Shown: positions 28,591 to 41,779 of the stretch, in pieces
Numbering within the stretch: the stretch's first letter is position 1
Layout: each line of letters begins with the position of its first letter
NCBI RefSeq assembly: GCF_004681975.1
Contig: NZ_SMLK01000007.1
Location: 62,001 to 126,000, forward strand
Direction of reading: 5' to 3'
Source: Ramlibacter humi
GTDB taxonomy: Bacteria; Pseudomonadota; Gammaproteobacteria; Burkholderiales; Burkholderiaceae_C
Length of the DNA stretch: 64,000 nucleotides
Position numbers and translations under genes: made by a program
Notes under the pieces: generated by a model
Told to the model about the DNA's origin: nothing
Databases searched by the model: none
Seen by the model: the letters and a program-made list of their open reading frames with translations, nothing else

Positions 28591-28724
28591 GGGGTCCGCA
28601 GCGCAGAGGCCGCAGAGGGACGCAGAAAACGCAGAGAAATGAAATCCCTCAAGTATTTTTTCCGTTCTCTTTCTTCATCTCTGCGTCCTCTGCGCTTCTC
28701 TGCGCCCTCTGCGCTGCGGACCCC
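28591..28724. repeat. Long inverted repeat (GCAGAGG-rich family), copy 1
   Basis: The ends are perfect 19-bp inverted repeats (28591-28609 and 28706-28724, GGGGTCCGCAGCGCAGAGG). The inner parts also pair imperfectly through repeated CGCAGAG and CTCTGCG words, with an AT-rich centre (AAGTATTTTTT). A related element lies at 62966-63080. The remainder of the 320-base gap 28579-28898 holds a small GTAGG/CCTAC hairpin (28844-28859) and the ribosome binding site of the next gene. Confidence 0.8.
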
Positions 28725-28898
28725 GCATCCCTTCCCCCACAGCTGAGCCACCCAAGCACACCAGCTGATGCGTCCCGGCCTCATCCGCTGGGAAAAATCC
28801 TCATTTCGGGAGGCTGTCTGTAAGACATGGCCTCGAAGCTGGCGTAGGAACACGCCTACCCTCATACTGTCGCCAGAAGTAATGAGAGGTGACTCGGA

Positions 28899-29819
28899 AT
28901 GAGCAGGAAGTTCTGGTCGTTGCTGTTTGCAGCTCTGCTGGCGCCGTGCGCCGCGATGGCCGCGGATGACATGGAACAGGGTCTTGGCACGCTGTGGGAA
29001 TCGCTCTGGCACCAGAGCGGCACGCCCACGCGCATCGTGCGCTGGGAAAACGACATCCGCGTCCGCTTCACCGGCGTCGACCTCAACAAGCACAAGGACT
29101 ACGTCATGGGCGCGCTGCGCACCGTGACCGACGAGGCGCGCGTCAAGCTCGTCGACGTCACCGACCAGCCGAACGAGCAGGCCAACCTCACGGTCGAGAT
29201 CACGCCCGACACGGCGCTGGAAGACAACCAGCCGTGCGTGACCTACCTGGACTTCCGCACCGAAGCCAAGATCGACCAGGCCAACATCCAGATGCGCACC
29301 AAGGACGTGTACCGCTGCGCGTACCACGAGTCCATGCACCTCATGGGCGTGCGCGGTCACCCGGCCGGCAAGACCGTGCTGAGCTACTTCCCGGTCAAGG
29401 TCGACGGCCTGCTGCCGCTGGACCGCGTGATGCTGCGCTCCTGGTATTCGCCCCGCATGAAGGGCGGCATGACACCTTTCGAGGCGCTGCCCATCCTGGC
29501 CGACGAGCTGGTGGCCACCATGCCCGACAAGGTGGCCGCGGGGCAGGCGCGCGACCGCTTCTACTCGCAGACCATCGACCAGATGCAGGCCTACGCGGCC
29601 GGCAAGGGCGACATCCCGGCCATCGTCAAGCGCTCGGGCAAGTCCACCGAAGACGGCATCCGCCACGGCCGCTCGGAGATGAGCTACTTCCTCGGCGTCG
29701 CCTATTTCGAAGGCGCCACCGTCAAGAGCGACCAGAAGCAGGCGCTGTCCTGGTTCGAGCGCGCCGCCAGCGCGGGCAACCGCCGCGCGCAGTCCTACCT
29801 GGCCGGTCCCGGCCGCTGA
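28899..29819 (+). CDS. DUF2927-like secreted metalloprotease homologue with Sel1 tail
   Basis: A 306-residue exported protein (signal peptide ending AAMAAD). A DUF2927-like domain covers about residues 40-220 and contains His143-Glu-Ser-Met-His147, an HExxH zinc motif, in RCAYHESMHLMGVRGHP. The C-terminal part (about 250-300) has one Sel1-type repeat, GVAYFEGATVKSDQKQALSW followed by FERAASAGNRRAQ, which is normally a protein-interaction element. This suggests a periplasmic zinc peptidase or a binding protein derived from one. Its substrate is unknown. It stands alone between a repeat and the signalling operon. Confidence 0.8.
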   Translation: MSRKFWSLLFAALLAPCAAMAADDMEQGLGTLWESLWHQSGTPTRIVRWENDIRVRFTGVDLNKHKDYVMGALRTVTDEARVKLVDVTDQPNEQANLTVEITPDTALEDNQPCVTYLDFRTEAKIDQANIQMRTKDVYRCAYHESMHLMGVRGHPAGKTVLSYFPVKVDGLLPLDRVMLRSWYSPRMKGGMTPFEALPILADELVATMPDKVAAGQARDRFYSQTIDQMQAYAAGKGDIPAIVKRSGKSTEDGIRHGRSEMSYFLGVAYFEGATVKSDQKQALSWFERAASAGNRRAQSYLAGPGR

Positions 29820-29855
29820 CTTCCGGCGCCCGCGCGGCGCCGCGGATGAGTTCTG

Positions 29856-29876
29856 ATCGCGCCCTCGAGGCGCGAT
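29856..29876. terminator. Hairpin after the DUF2927-like gene
   Basis: A perfect 8-bp stem, ATCGCGCC (29856-29863) with GGCGCGAT (29869-29876), and a 5-base loop lie 36 bases after the stop. No T tract follows. It is a candidate terminator separating this gene from the signalling operon. Confidence 0.4.
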
Positions 29877-29962
29877 TCGCGCTGATCAGGCACCATGGAT
29901 GAGCTGTCGAGTGGGCATACTTGCCCGCTTGCCCGACAGGACCCGGGCTTCCATCCAAGCCC

Positions 29963-33408
<3,446 letters not shown>

Positions 33409-33409
<1 letters not shown>

Positions 33410-34230
33410 TGGCTTCGCTGGCGGACATCGAGATCCGCCTGCTGGTGGAAGCGGTGTACCTGCGCTGGGGGCACGACTTCCGCGACTACGCGCCGGCTTC
33501 GCTCAAGCGCCGCGTGCTGCAGGCGCAGCAGCGCATGGGCGCGGCTTCCATCTCGGCCCTGCAGGACCGCGTGCTGCACCAGCCGGGCGAGTTCGACGTG
33601 CTGCTGCAGTACCTGACGGTGCCGGTCAGCGGCATGTTCCGCGACCCCGAGTACTTCCTCGCCATCCGCAAGCACGTGGTGCCCGTGCTGCGCACCTACC
33701 CTTCCATCAAGGTCTGGGTGGCCGGGTGCAGCACCGGCGAGGAGCCCTACTCGATGGCCATCCTGCTGCTGGAAGAAGGCCTGCTGGAGCGCACCATCTT
33801 CTACGCCACCGACATCAACCACGCGTCGCTGGACCGCGCGCGCCGGGGCGTGTTCGCGCTAAACCACATGCAGGCCTTCACGCGCAACTACCAGCGCGCG
33901 GGCGGCACGGCCAGCTTCAGCGACTACTACACGGCGGCCTATGGCGGCGCTCTGTTCGACAAGCGCCTGCGCGACGCCATCACCTTCGCCGACCACAGCC
34001 TGGCCACCGACTCGGTGTTCGCCGAGACGCAGTTCGTCTCTTGCCGCAACGTGCTGATCTACTTCAACAAGAAGCTGCAGGACCGCGCGCTCGGCCTCTT
34101 CCACGACTCGCTGTCGCACCGCGGCTTCCTGGGCCTGGGCACGAAGGAGACGCTGGACTTCACCGCCTACGCCCAGAGCTTCGAGGCGGTGAGCCGCCCC
34201 GAACGGCTGTACCGGAGGAAAGGCCTGTGA
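33409..34230 (+). CDS. CheR-type protein-glutamate methyltransferase
   Basis: A 273-residue SAM-dependent methyltransferase of the CheR family. The N-terminal helical domain includes YAPASLKRRVLQAQQRMGA, and the SAM site is KVWVAGCSTGEEPYSMAIL near residue 105. Later motifs are FYATDINHASLDRARRGVF and FVSCRNVLIYFNKKLQ. In chemotaxis CheR methylates receptors, but no receptor, CheA or CheW is encoded nearby. In this operon it more likely methylates the sensor kinase or another partner (inference). Its ATG shares a base with the kinase stop, and its stop overlaps the next start. Confidence 0.92.
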
Positions 34231-34820
34231 GGCGCGCCCTGCAGCACCTGCCGCCGCCCATCGAGGCGCTGGCCATCGGGGCCTCGGCCGGCGGCATCGA
34301 TGCGCTGATCACCCTGTTCTCGGGGCTGGAGCCGCCCTGGCGCGCACCGGTGATCGTGGTGCTGCACCTCCCGGAAGACCACGACAGCCAGCTGGCCGGG
34401 ATGTTCGCGCGGCGCCTCGGCATTCACGCCGTCGAGGCAGCGCCCGGCGCGCCGGCCGAGCCGGGTCATTTCTACGTCGCACCCCCCGGCTACCATCTGC
34501 TGGTGGAGGCCGGCCGCACTTTCTCGCTCAGCTGCGAGGCGCCCGTGCAGTTCTCGCGGCCGTCCATCGACGTTTTGATGGAAAGCTGCGCCGATGCGTA
34601 CGGCGAATCGCTGGCGGGCCTGGTGCTGACCGGCGCCAACGAGGACGGCGCCGAAGGCCTGGCCGCGATCCGCGCGGCCGGCGGCCTGGCGCTGGCGCAA
34701 GACCCGGACGAGGCCGCGCAGCCCGCCATGCCGCAAGCGGCCATCGCGCGAGCGAACCCGCATGCGGTGCTGCCCCTGGCCGAACTGCGGCCGCTGCTGG
34801 AGAAACTGCTGAGGCCATGA
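34227..34820 (+). CDS. CheB-type methylesterase, catalytic domain only
   Basis: A 197-residue stand-alone CheB C-terminal domain; the receiver domain of classical CheB is absent. Catalytic Ser is in GASAGGIDAL near residue 17, His in VVLHLPEDHDSQLAGMF near residue 45, and Asp in VLTGANEDGAEGLAAI near residue 136. GTG 34227 has GGAGGAAAG upstream and overlaps the cheR-like stop (GTGA). It should remove methyl esters placed by the adjacent CheR-type enzyme; without a receiver its activity cannot be set by its own phosphorylation. Its stop overlaps the next ATG. Confidence 0.92.
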   Translation: MRRALQHLPPPIEALAIGASAGGIDALITLFSGLEPPWRAPVIVVLHLPEDHDSQLAGMFARRLGIHAVEAAPGAPAEPGHFYVAPPGYHLLVEAGRTFSLSCEAPVQFSRPSIDVLMESCADAYGESLAGLVLTGANEDGAEGLAAIRAAGGLALAQDPDEAAQPAMPQAAIARANPHAVLPLAELRPLLEKLLRP

Positions 34821-35947
34821 GCACGCCGATGCCCGAAACCAACCTGCTGCTGGTCGACGACCTGCGGGAGAACCTGGTCGCCCTGGAAGCGCTGGTGCGC
34901 GGCAGCGGCCGGCGCGTGTTCAGCGCGCGCGGCGGCGAAGAGGCGCTGTCGCTGATGCTGGAACACCCGTTCGCGCTGGCCATCGTCGACGTGCAGATGC
35001 CTTCGATGGACGGCTTCGAACTGGCCGAGCTGATGCGCGGCACCGAGCGCACGCGCCACATCCCCATCGTCTTCGTCACCGCGGCGGGCCGCGAGCTGAA
35101 CTACGCCTTCCGCGGCTACGAGACCGGCGCCGTCGATTTCCTCTACAAGCCGCTGGACCCCGTGGCGGTGCGCAGCAAGGTGGACGTCTTCGTCGACCTG
35201 TACCGCCAGCGCCAGGAGCTGCTGCGCATGCAGGAGCAGCTGGAACGCGCGGTGAAGATGCGCGACGACTTCCTGTCGATGGTGTCGCACGAGCTGCGCA
35301 ATCCGCTGAACGCGCTGTACCTGCAGGCGCAGCTGCGCCAGCGCATGGCGGCCAAGGGCCAGCCGCCAGACCTGGCGGCTTTCCAGAAGATGGTGTCGCG
35401 CGACGAGCACCAGATCCGCAGCATGATCCGGCTGCTGGACGACCTGCTGGACATCTCGCGCGCACGCACCGGGCGGCTGGCGATGTCGCCCAGCGAGATG
35501 GACCTGGCGCTGGCGGCGCGGCGCGCCGTGGAAGCGGTGCACGACCAGGCCCGCACCGCGGGCGTGCAGATCTCCGTGGAGGCGCCCGCGGCCATGGGCT
35601 TCGTCGGCGACGAGTTCCGGCTGGAACAGGTGGTGCTGAACCTGCTGACCAACGCGCTGCGCTACGGGCGCGGCCAACCAGTGGCGGTGCGGCTTCGCAC
35701 CGAAGGGCGCGAGGCGCTGCTGTCGGTGCGCGACCAGGGCCCCGGCGTGCCCGCCGCGGAGCAGGAACGCATCTTCCAGCAGTTCGAGCGCGGCTCCACC
35801 GGCGGGCAGGTGGCCGGCCTGGGGCTGGGCCTGTTCATCAGCCGGCAGATCGTGGAAGCCCACGGCGGCCGGCTGGAGCTGCGCAGCGACCCTGGCGACG
35901 GGGCCGAATTCACGCTCCGGCTGCCGCTGCCGGCCGCGGGGGCATGA
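34817..35947 (+). CDS. Receiver-histidine kinase hybrid (REC-HisKA-HATPase)
   Basis: A 376-residue soluble protein with an N-terminal receiver domain (Asp58 in [13 protein letters not shown]; the conserved Lys in LYKPLD) followed by a HisKA domain with His158 in [15 protein letters not shown] and a HATPase domain ([33 protein letters not shown]). There is no membrane segment, so it should take its phosphoryl group from the upstream membrane kinase and pass it on or signal by its own kinase. No dedicated output regulator follows. The ATGA overlap with the cheB-like gene places it fourth in the operon. Confidence 0.92.
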   Translation: MSTPMPETNLLLVDDLRENLVALEALVRGSGRRVFSARGGEEALSLMLEHPFALAIVDVQMPSMDGFELAELMRGTERTRHIPIVFVTAAGRELNYAFRGYETGAVDFLYKPLDPVAVRSKVDVFVDLYRQRQELLRMQEQLERAVKMRDDFLSMVSHELRNPLNALYLQAQLRQRMAAKGQPPDLAAFQKMVSRDEHQIRSMIRLLDDLLDISRARTGRLAMSPSEMDLALAARRAVEAVHDQARTAGVQISVEAPAAMGFVGDEFRLEQVVLNLLTNALRYGRGQPVAVRLRTEGREALLSVRDQGPGVPAAEQERIFQQFERGSTGGQVAGLGLGLFISRQIVEAHGGRLELRSDPGDGAEFTLRLPLPAAGA

Positions 35948-35986
35948 GAAAATCCCGCCCTTTGGCCCCGGAAGAAGACAAGCACC

Positions 35987-37091
35987 ATGGACGCAGAACG
36001 CACCAACCTCATCGGCAGCACCCTCACCGACCTGCAGTCGCGGTGCGCGGATCTCCGGAGGTATCTTTGACTTCGATGCCAAATCGGAGCGCCTGAGGAC
36101 CGTCAACGCCTCGCTGGAAGACCCCGCGGTCTGGAACGACCCGAAGAAGGCCCAGGAGCTGGGCAAGGAAAAGAAGCAGCTGGACGGCATCGTGCTCGTC
36201 ATCCAGGACCTGGACCGCGAGCTGGCCGACAACCTGGAGCTGTGGGAGATGAGCAAGGCCGACGGCGACGAAGCCGGGCTGCTCACCATCGAAGGCGAGA
36301 CCGCCAAGCTCACCAAGGTCGTCGAGGACCTGGAGTTCCGGCGCATGTTCGACAAGCCGGCCGACCCGATGAACGCCTTCCTGGACATCCAGGCCGGCGC
36401 CGGCGGCACGGAAGCCTGCGACTGGGCCAGCATGCTGCTGCGCCAGTACCTGAAGTACGCCGAGCGCAAGGGCTTCAAGGCCAACGTCGAGGACGAGACG
36501 GCCGGTGACGTGGCGGGCATCAAGAGCGCCACCATCAAGGTGGAAGGCGACTACGCCTACGGCCTGCTGCGCACCGAAACCGGCGTGCACCGCCTGGTGC
36601 GCAAGTCGCCGTTCGACAGCGCGGGCGGCCGCCACACCAGCTTCGCCAGCGTGTTCGTCTACCCCGAGATCGACGACTCGGTGGAGATCAACATCAACCC
36701 CGCCGACGTGCGCGTCGACACCTTCCGCGCTTCCGGCGCGGGCGGCCAGCACATCAACAAGACCGACTCGGCGGTGCGCCTGACGCACGTGCCCACCGGC
36801 ATCGTGGTGCAGTGCCAGGACAGCCGCAGCCAGCACAGCAACCGCGACGTCGCCTGGCAGCGCCTGCGCTCGCGCCTGTACGACCACGAGATGCGCAAGC
36901 GCATGGAAGAGCAGCAGAAGCTGGAAGACACCAAGACCGACGTCGGCTGGGGCCACCAGATCCGCAGCTACGTGCTGGACCAGAGCCGCATCAAGGACCT
37001 GCGCACCAGCGTCGAGATCTCCAACACCCAGAAGGTGCTGGACGGCGACCTCGACCCGTTCATCGAGGCTTCGCTCAAGCAGGGCGTATGA
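35987..37091 (+). CDS. prfB: Peptide chain release factor 2 (programmed +1 frameshift)
   Basis: RF2 recognises UGA and UAA and triggers peptide release. ATG 35987 begins [10 protein letters not shown]; the zero frame reaches CTT then TGA (36065-36070), where ribosomes must slip +1 into GAC to continue. The slip site has the usual internal Shine-Dalgarno-like GGAGG three bases before CTT. The product is 27 codons plus 340 (join 35987..36067, 36069..37091), about 367 residues. The catalytic GGQ is in [18 protein letters not shown] and the class motif in [18 protein letters not shown]. The stop overlaps the HAD gene start. The frameshift gives autoregulation: low RF2 favours slippage. Confidence 0.97.
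36061..36071 (+). promoter_or_regulatory. prfB +1 programmed frameshift site
   Basis: The codons TAT CTT TGA followed by C form the CUU-UGA-C slippage site, with GGAGG just upstream. This is the conserved RF2 autoregulatory signal: RF2 shortage slows termination at UGA and the CUU-decoding tRNA slips onto UUU. Confidence 0.95.
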
Positions 37092-37753
37092 CGAACGTGG
37101 CCCACGCCTTCATCCTGGACATGGACGGCACCATGGTCGACTCCATGCCCGCGCACGCCAAGTCGTGGGACCTGTTCCGCCGGCGGCACGGCGTGGCGAT
37201 GTCCACCGAGGAGATCCTGCGCCGCACCACGGGACGCAACGGCCTGGAATGCGCGCGCGAGGTGCTGGGGCCGCAGGTGCCGGAGCAGCGCGCCTGGGAG
37301 CTGATGGCGCAGAAGGAGGCGGATTACCGCGAGATCTTCGGCCGCGAGTTCCGCGAAGTCGCCGGCTTCACCGCGTTCGCGCGCCAGGCGCGCGAGCGTG
37401 GGCTGAAACTGGCCGTGGCGACCGGTGGCGACCGCGATAACCTGCATTTCGTGCTGCAGCGCCTGCGGCTGGAAGTGGGCGCGGAAGTGCGCGGCGACAT
37501 GGGCCTGCCCGGCAAGCCCGATCCGGCGATCTTCCTGGAAGCGGCGCGGCGCCTGGGCGTTGCGCCGGCCGAGTGCATCGTGTTCGAGGACGCTCCTTTC
37601 GGCATCGAAGCCGCCGCCCGCGCCGGCATGCGCGCGGTCGCCATCTGCACCACCCATTCCGCCCGCGAGCTCGCGGGCGCCCACGTGATCGCGCAGGCCG
37701 CGGATTTCGAAGAACTGACGAAGAAGAACTTTCTGGAGAGCCTCCATGCGTGA
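37088..37753 (+). CDS. HAD-superfamily phosphatase (beta-phosphoglucomutase-like)
   Basis: A 221-residue HAD hydrolase with a helical cap. Motif I is [20 protein letters not shown] (the two catalytic Asp near residues 10 and 12), motif II is AVATGG, motif III includes [16 protein letters not shown], and motif IV is [12 protein letters not shown]. This subgroup dephosphorylates sugar or nucleotide phosphates. ATG 37088 overlaps the prfB stop by ATGA, and its own end overlaps the pepN start by eight bases. Confidence 0.9.
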   Translation: MTNVAHAFILDMDGTMVDSMPAHAKSWDLFRRRHGVAMSTEEILRRTTGRNGLECAREVLGPQVPEQRAWELMAQKEADYREIFGREFREVAGFTAFARQARERGLKLAVATGGDRDNLHFVLQRLRLEVGAEVRGDMGLPGKPDPAIFLEAARRLGVAPAECIVFEDAPFGIEAAARAGMRAVAICTTHSARELAGAHVIAQAADFEELTKKNFLESLHA

Positions 37754-40388
37754 AGGACAAACCGCGGTGATCCACCGCGCCGACTACCAGGCCCCGGCGT
37801 ACTGGATCGACACCGTCGAACTCTGCTTCGACCTCGACCCGGCCAAGACCCGCGTGCTCAACCGCATGCGCATCCGCCGCAACCCCGACGTGCCGCCGCA
37901 GCCGCTGAAACTGGACGGCGACGAGCTGAACCTGGCGCGCGTGCTGGTCAACGGCCAGGGCACCTCGTTCAAGATGGAAGGCGGGCGCCTGGTGCTGGAA
38001 AACCTGCCGGAAGGCAGCGAGCCCTTCGAGCTGGAAATCTTCACCACCTGCTGCCCGGCCAAGAACAGCAAGCTGATGGGCCTGTACGTCAGCAACGACT
38101 CGTTCTTCACGCAGTGCGAAGCCGAGGGCTTCCGCCGCATCACCTACTTCCTGGACCGTCCCGACGTGATGGCCAGCTACACGGTGCTGCTGCGCGCGGA
38201 CAAGCGCAAGTACCCCGTGCTGCTGTCCAACGGCAACCTGGTGGACCACGGCGACCTGGAGGACGGCCGCCACTTCGCCAAGTGGGTGGACCCCTTCCGC
38301 AAGCCCTGCTACCTGTTCGCGCTGGTGGCCGGCCAGCTGGTGGCGCGCGAGCAGAAGATCGTCGCGCGCAACGGCAAGGAGCACCTGCTGCAGGTGTTCG
38401 TGCGGCCCGGCGACCTGGACAAGACCGAGCACGCGATGAATTCGCTCATGGCTTCGGTGGCCTGGGACGAGGCGCGCTTCGGCCTGCCGCTGGACCTGGA
38501 ACGCTTCATGATCGTCGCCACCAGCGACTTCAACATGGGCGCCATGGAGAACAAGGGCCTGAACATCTTCAACACCAAGTACGTGTTGGCGAACCAGGCC
38601 ACCGCCACCGACACCGACTTCGGCAACATCGAGTCGGTGGTGGGCCACGAGTACTTCCACAACTGGACCGGCAACCGCGTCACCTGCCGCGACTGGTTCC
38701 AGCTGTCGCTGAAGGAAGGCCTGACGGTCTTCCGCGACCAGGAATTCAGCCAGGACCTGGCGGGCGAAGCCTCGGCCCGCGCGGTCAAGCGCATCGAGGA
38801 CGTGCGCGTGCTGCGCACCGCGCAGTTCCCCGAGGACGCCGGCCCCATGGCGCACCCGGTGCGCCCCGACCAGTACCTGGAGATCAACAACTTCTACACC
38901 GTCACGGTGTATGAGAAGGGCGCCGAAGTCGTGCGCATGATGCAGACGCTGGTGGGCCGGGAAGGCTTCGAGCGCGGCATGACGCTGTACTTCCAGCGGC
39001 ACGACGGCCACGCCGTCACCTGCGACGACTTCGCGCAGGCCATCGCCGACGCCAACACGCAGTCGCCGCTGTACGAGAAGCTGGGCCAGTTCAAGCGCTG
39101 GTACAGCCAGGCCGGCACGCCGCGCGTGCGCGCGGTGCCGCAGTGGGAAGCGGGCACGGGCACCTGGCGCCTGCAGCTGTCGCAAAGCAACCCGCCCACG
39201 CCGGGGCAGGCCGACAAGCAGCCGCAGGTCATTCCCATCGCCTGGGGACTGATCGGCCAGGACGGCCGCGAGCTGGCTTCGGGCATGCACGTGCTGACCG
39301 AGGCGCACGACACGCTGGTGGTCGAAAACCTAGCGTCCGAACCGGTGCCTTCGCTGCTGCGCGGTTTCTCCGCGCCGGTGATCCTGGACTTCGACTACAG
39401 CGACGGGCAGCTGCTCGCCCTGCTGGAGCACGACACCGACCCGTTCAACCGCTGGGAAGCGGCGCAGCGGCTGGCGGTGAGGAGCGCGCTCGCGGCCATC
39501 CACCATGGCGGGGAAGTGACGCTGGACGCGCACTTCGTCGAAGCCATGCGCCACATCCTGCGCCATCCCACGCTGGATTCCGCGTTCAAGGAACTGGTGC
39601 TCACCCTGCCCGCCGAAACCTACATCGCCGAGCAGCTGGACGTGGTGGACCCGCAGCACGTGCACGCCGTGCGCGAAAGCATGCGCCAGCAGCTGGCCAC
39701 CGCGCTGCAGCCCGATTGGGAAGCGGCCTACGAGGCGAACAAGGACAGCGGCGCGTACTCGCCCGACCCGGTGTCTTCGGGCCGCCGCGCGCTGGCGGGC
39801 CTGGCGCTCACGCACCTGTGCATCGCGGCGCGCCTCTCCTCTGACACCGTGTGGCCGGGCAAGGCGTACCAGCGCTTCAAGGACGCTTCCAACATGACCG
39901 ACCGCTTCAACGCCCTCTCGGCGCTGGTGGTCGGCGGCTCCGACCTCGCACGCCCCGCGCTGCAGAAGTTCCACGCCATGTTCAAGGACGAGGCGCTGGT
40001 GCTGGACAAATGGTTCGCGCTGCAGGCCGGCGCGCCCGACCGCGGCGGCAACGTGCTGCCCGCGGTGAAGCAGCTGATGCAGCACCCGGACTTCAACGTC
40101 CGCAACCCCAACCGCGCGCGCAGCCTGATCTTCAGCTACTGCAGCGCCAACCCGGGCGCGTTCCATCGCGCGGACGCCGCCGGCTACGTGTTCTGGAGCG
40201 ACCGCGTGATGGAGCTGGACGCCATCAACCCGCAGGTGGCCGCCCGCCTGGCCCGCGCGCTGGACCGCTGGCGCAAGCTGGCCGAGCCGATGCGCGGCGC
40301 CGCGCGCGAAGCCATCGCGCGCGTGGCCGCCAAGCCGGACCTGTCCAACGACGTGCGTGAGGTGGTCACACGCGCGTTGGCTGAATGA
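37746..40388 (+). CDS. pepN: Aminopeptidase N (M1 family)
   Basis: An 880-residue zinc aminopeptidase of the E. coli PepN type. The exopeptidase motif GAMEN is in FNMGAMENKGLNIFNTKYV near residue 260. The zinc site is HEYFHNWTGNRVTC with the third ligand Glu in LSLKEGLTVFRDQEFS near residue 320. The length matches the family. ATG 37746 begins [17 protein letters not shown] and overlaps the end of the HAD gene. It removes N-terminal residues from peptides in the cytoplasm. Confidence 0.96.
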   Translation: MREGQTAVIHRADYQAPAYWIDTVELCFDLDPAKTRVLNRMRIRRNPDVPPQPLKLDGDELNLARVLVNGQGTSFKMEGGRLVLENLPEGSEPFELEIFTTCCPAKNSKLMGLYVSNDSFFTQCEAEGFRRITYFLDRPDVMASYTVLLRADKRKYPVLLSNGNLVDHGDLEDGRHFAKWVDPFRKPCYLFALVAGQLVAREQKIVARNGKEHLLQVFVRPGDLDKTEHAMNSLMASVAWDEARFGLPLDLERFMIVATSDFNMGAMENKGLNIFNTKYVLANQATATDTDFGNIESVVGHEYFHNWTGNRVTCRDWFQLSLKEGLTVFRDQEFSQDLAGEASARAVKRIEDVRVLRTAQFPEDAGPMAHPVRPDQYLEINNFYTVTVYEKGAEVVRMMQTLVGREGFERGMTLYFQRHDGHAVTCDDFAQAIADANTQSPLYEKLGQFKRWYSQAGTPRVRAVPQWEAGTGTWRLQLSQSNPPTPGQADKQPQVIPIAWGLIGQDGRELASGMHVLTEAHDTLVVENLASEPVPSLLRGFSAPVILDFDYSDGQLLALLEHDTDPFNRWEAAQRLAVRSALAAIHHGGEVTLDAHFVEAMRHILRHPTLDSAFKELVLTLPAETYIAEQLDVVDPQHVHAVRESMRQQLATALQPDWEAAYEANKDSGAYSPDPVSSGRRALAGLALTHLCIAARLSSDTVWPGKAYQRFKDASNMTDRFNALSALVVGGSDLARPALQKFHAMFKDEALVLDKWFALQAGAPDRGGNVLPAVKQLMQHPDFNVRNPNRARSLIFSYCSANPGAFHRADAAGYVFWSDRVMELDAINPQVAARLARALDRWRKLAEPMRGAAREAIARVAAKPDLSNDVREVVTRALAE

Positions 40389-40492
40389 CGAATGACGAAT
40401 GACGCGCGGCTGCGCCGGCGCAATGACGAATGACCGCACGCATCTTTGTCATTTGTCATCACCGCCGCAGGCGAAGTCATTTGTCATAGGAG
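40384..40492. repeat. Cluster of ATGACGAATGAC direct and inverted repeats
   Basis: Between pepN and pfp, AATGACGAATGACGAATGACG (40384 onward) is followed by CAATGACGAATGAC (40421-40434) and then, on the other side, GTCATTTGTCAT at 40448-40459 and 40476-40487. The last two copies are near-perfect reverse complements of the first words, so the region can fold into alternative hairpins just ahead of the pfp ribosome binding site. A leader role is possible; similar repeats occur between genes in related genomes. Confidence 0.65.
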
Positions 40493-40499
40493 GTCGAAA

Positions 40500-41759
40500 A
40501 TGCCGCTGAAGAAAAATGCCTTCTACGCCCAGTCCGGCGGCGTCACGGCGGTGATCAATGCCAGCGCGTGCGGCGTCATCGAGACGGCGCGCGCCCACCG
40601 CGACCGCATCGGCAAGGTCTACGCCGGCCGCGACGGCATCATCGGCGCGCTGACCGAAGACCTGATCGACACCGGCAAGGAAAGCGCCGCGGCCATCGCG
40701 CTGCTGCGCTCCACGCCTTCGGGCGCCTTCGGCTCGTGCCGCTACAAGCTCAAGTCGCTGGACACGCACCGGCGCGAGTACGAGCGGCTGATCGAGGTGT
40801 TCCGCGCGCACGACATCGGCTACTTCTTCTACAACGGCGGCGGCGACTCGGCCGATACCTGCTACAAGGTGAGCCAGCTGTCCGAGGCGATGGGCTACCC
40901 CATCCAGGCCATCCACGTGCCCAAGACCGTGGACAACGACCTGCCCATCACCGACTGCTGCCCGGGCTTCGGCTCGGTCGCCAAGTACGTGGCCGTGTCG
41001 GCGCTGGAAGCTTCCTTCGACGTGTGCTCCATGGCCCGCACGTCCACCAAGGTGTTCGTCATGGAGGTGATGGGCCGCCACGCCGGCTGGATCGCGGCCG
41101 CGGGCGGGCTGGTCGAGGACCACGGCATCCCCGTCGTCATCCTCTTCCCCGAGGTCGAGTTCGACGAGAAAAAGTTCACCGCGCGCGTCGACACGCTGGT
41201 GAAGAAGCACGGCTTCTGCACCGTCATCGTGTCCGAAGGCTGCAAGGGCGCCGACGGCAAGTTCCTGGCCGACCAGGGCAGCCAGGACGCCTTCGGCCAC
41301 CAGCAACTGGGCGGCGCGGCACCGGTGGTGGCCAACATGGTGAAGCAGGCGCTGGGGTACAAGTTCCATTGGGCCGTGGCCGACTACCTGCAGCGCGCCG
41401 CGCGGCACATCGCTTCCGCCACCGACGTCAAGCAGGCCTACGACGTCGGCGCGGCGGCCGTGAAGCTCGCGCTGAAGGGCCACAACGCGGTCATGCCCAC
41501 CATCGAGCGCACCAGCGACTCGCCCTACCGCTGGCGCATCGGCGTCGCGCCGCTGGCCAAGGTGGCCAACGTGGAAAAGCCCATGCCGCGCCACCTCATC
41601 ACCGCCGACGGCTTCGGCATCACGCCGGCCTGCCGGCGCTACCTGTCGCCGCTGATCAAGGGCGAGGACGCACCGGCCTTCCGTAACGGCCTGCCGGTGT
41701 ACGCCACGCTGAAGAACGTTCCCGTCCCGCGCAAGCTGCCCCCGTTCGAGCTGCGCTGA
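40500..41759 (+). CDS. pfp: Pyrophosphate--fructose 6-phosphate 1-phosphotransferase
   Basis: A 419-residue PFKA-family enzyme. The active site has GGGDSADT (near residue 118), where PPi-dependent enzymes replace the GGDGS of ATP-dependent [22 protein letters not shown] and [19 protein letters not shown] are also characteristic. It interconverts fructose-6-phosphate and fructose-1,6-bisphosphate using PPi, reversibly. AGGAGGTCGAAA is an almost ideal ribosome binding site before ATG 40500. It is followed after 20 bases by fbp, so both directions of this step are encoded together. Confidence 0.93.
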   Translation: MPLKKNAFYAQSGGVTAVINASACGVIETARAHRDRIGKVYAGRDGIIGALTEDLIDTGKESAAAIALLRSTPSGAFGSCRYKLKSLDTHRREYERLIEVFRAHDIGYFFYNGGGDSADTCYKVSQLSEAMGYPIQAIHVPKTVDNDLPITDCCPGFGSVAKYVAVSALEASFDVCSMARTSTKVFVMEVMGRHAGWIAAAGGLVEDHGIPVVILFPEVEFDEKKFTARVDTLVKKHGFCTVIVSEGCKGADGKFLADQGSQDAFGHQQLGGAAPVVANMVKQALGYKFHWAVADYLQRAARHIASATDVKQAYDVGAAAVKLALKGHNAVMPTIERTSDSPYRWRIGVAPLAKVANVEKPMPRHLITADGFGITPACRRYLSPLIKGEDAPAFRNGLPVYATLKNVPVPRKLPPFELR

Positions 41760-41779
41760 TTCCTTTCCCGAGAGACCCG

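Noticed and set aside
28801-28898. Small GTAGG/CCTAC hairpin (28844-28859) as an operator or riboswitch
   Set aside because: Five base pairs only; not enough to support a regulatory element.
40384-40492. CRISPR-like array from the ATGACGAATGAC repeats
   Set aside because: The repeats are too short, partly tandem and partly inverted, with no unique spacers of constant length.
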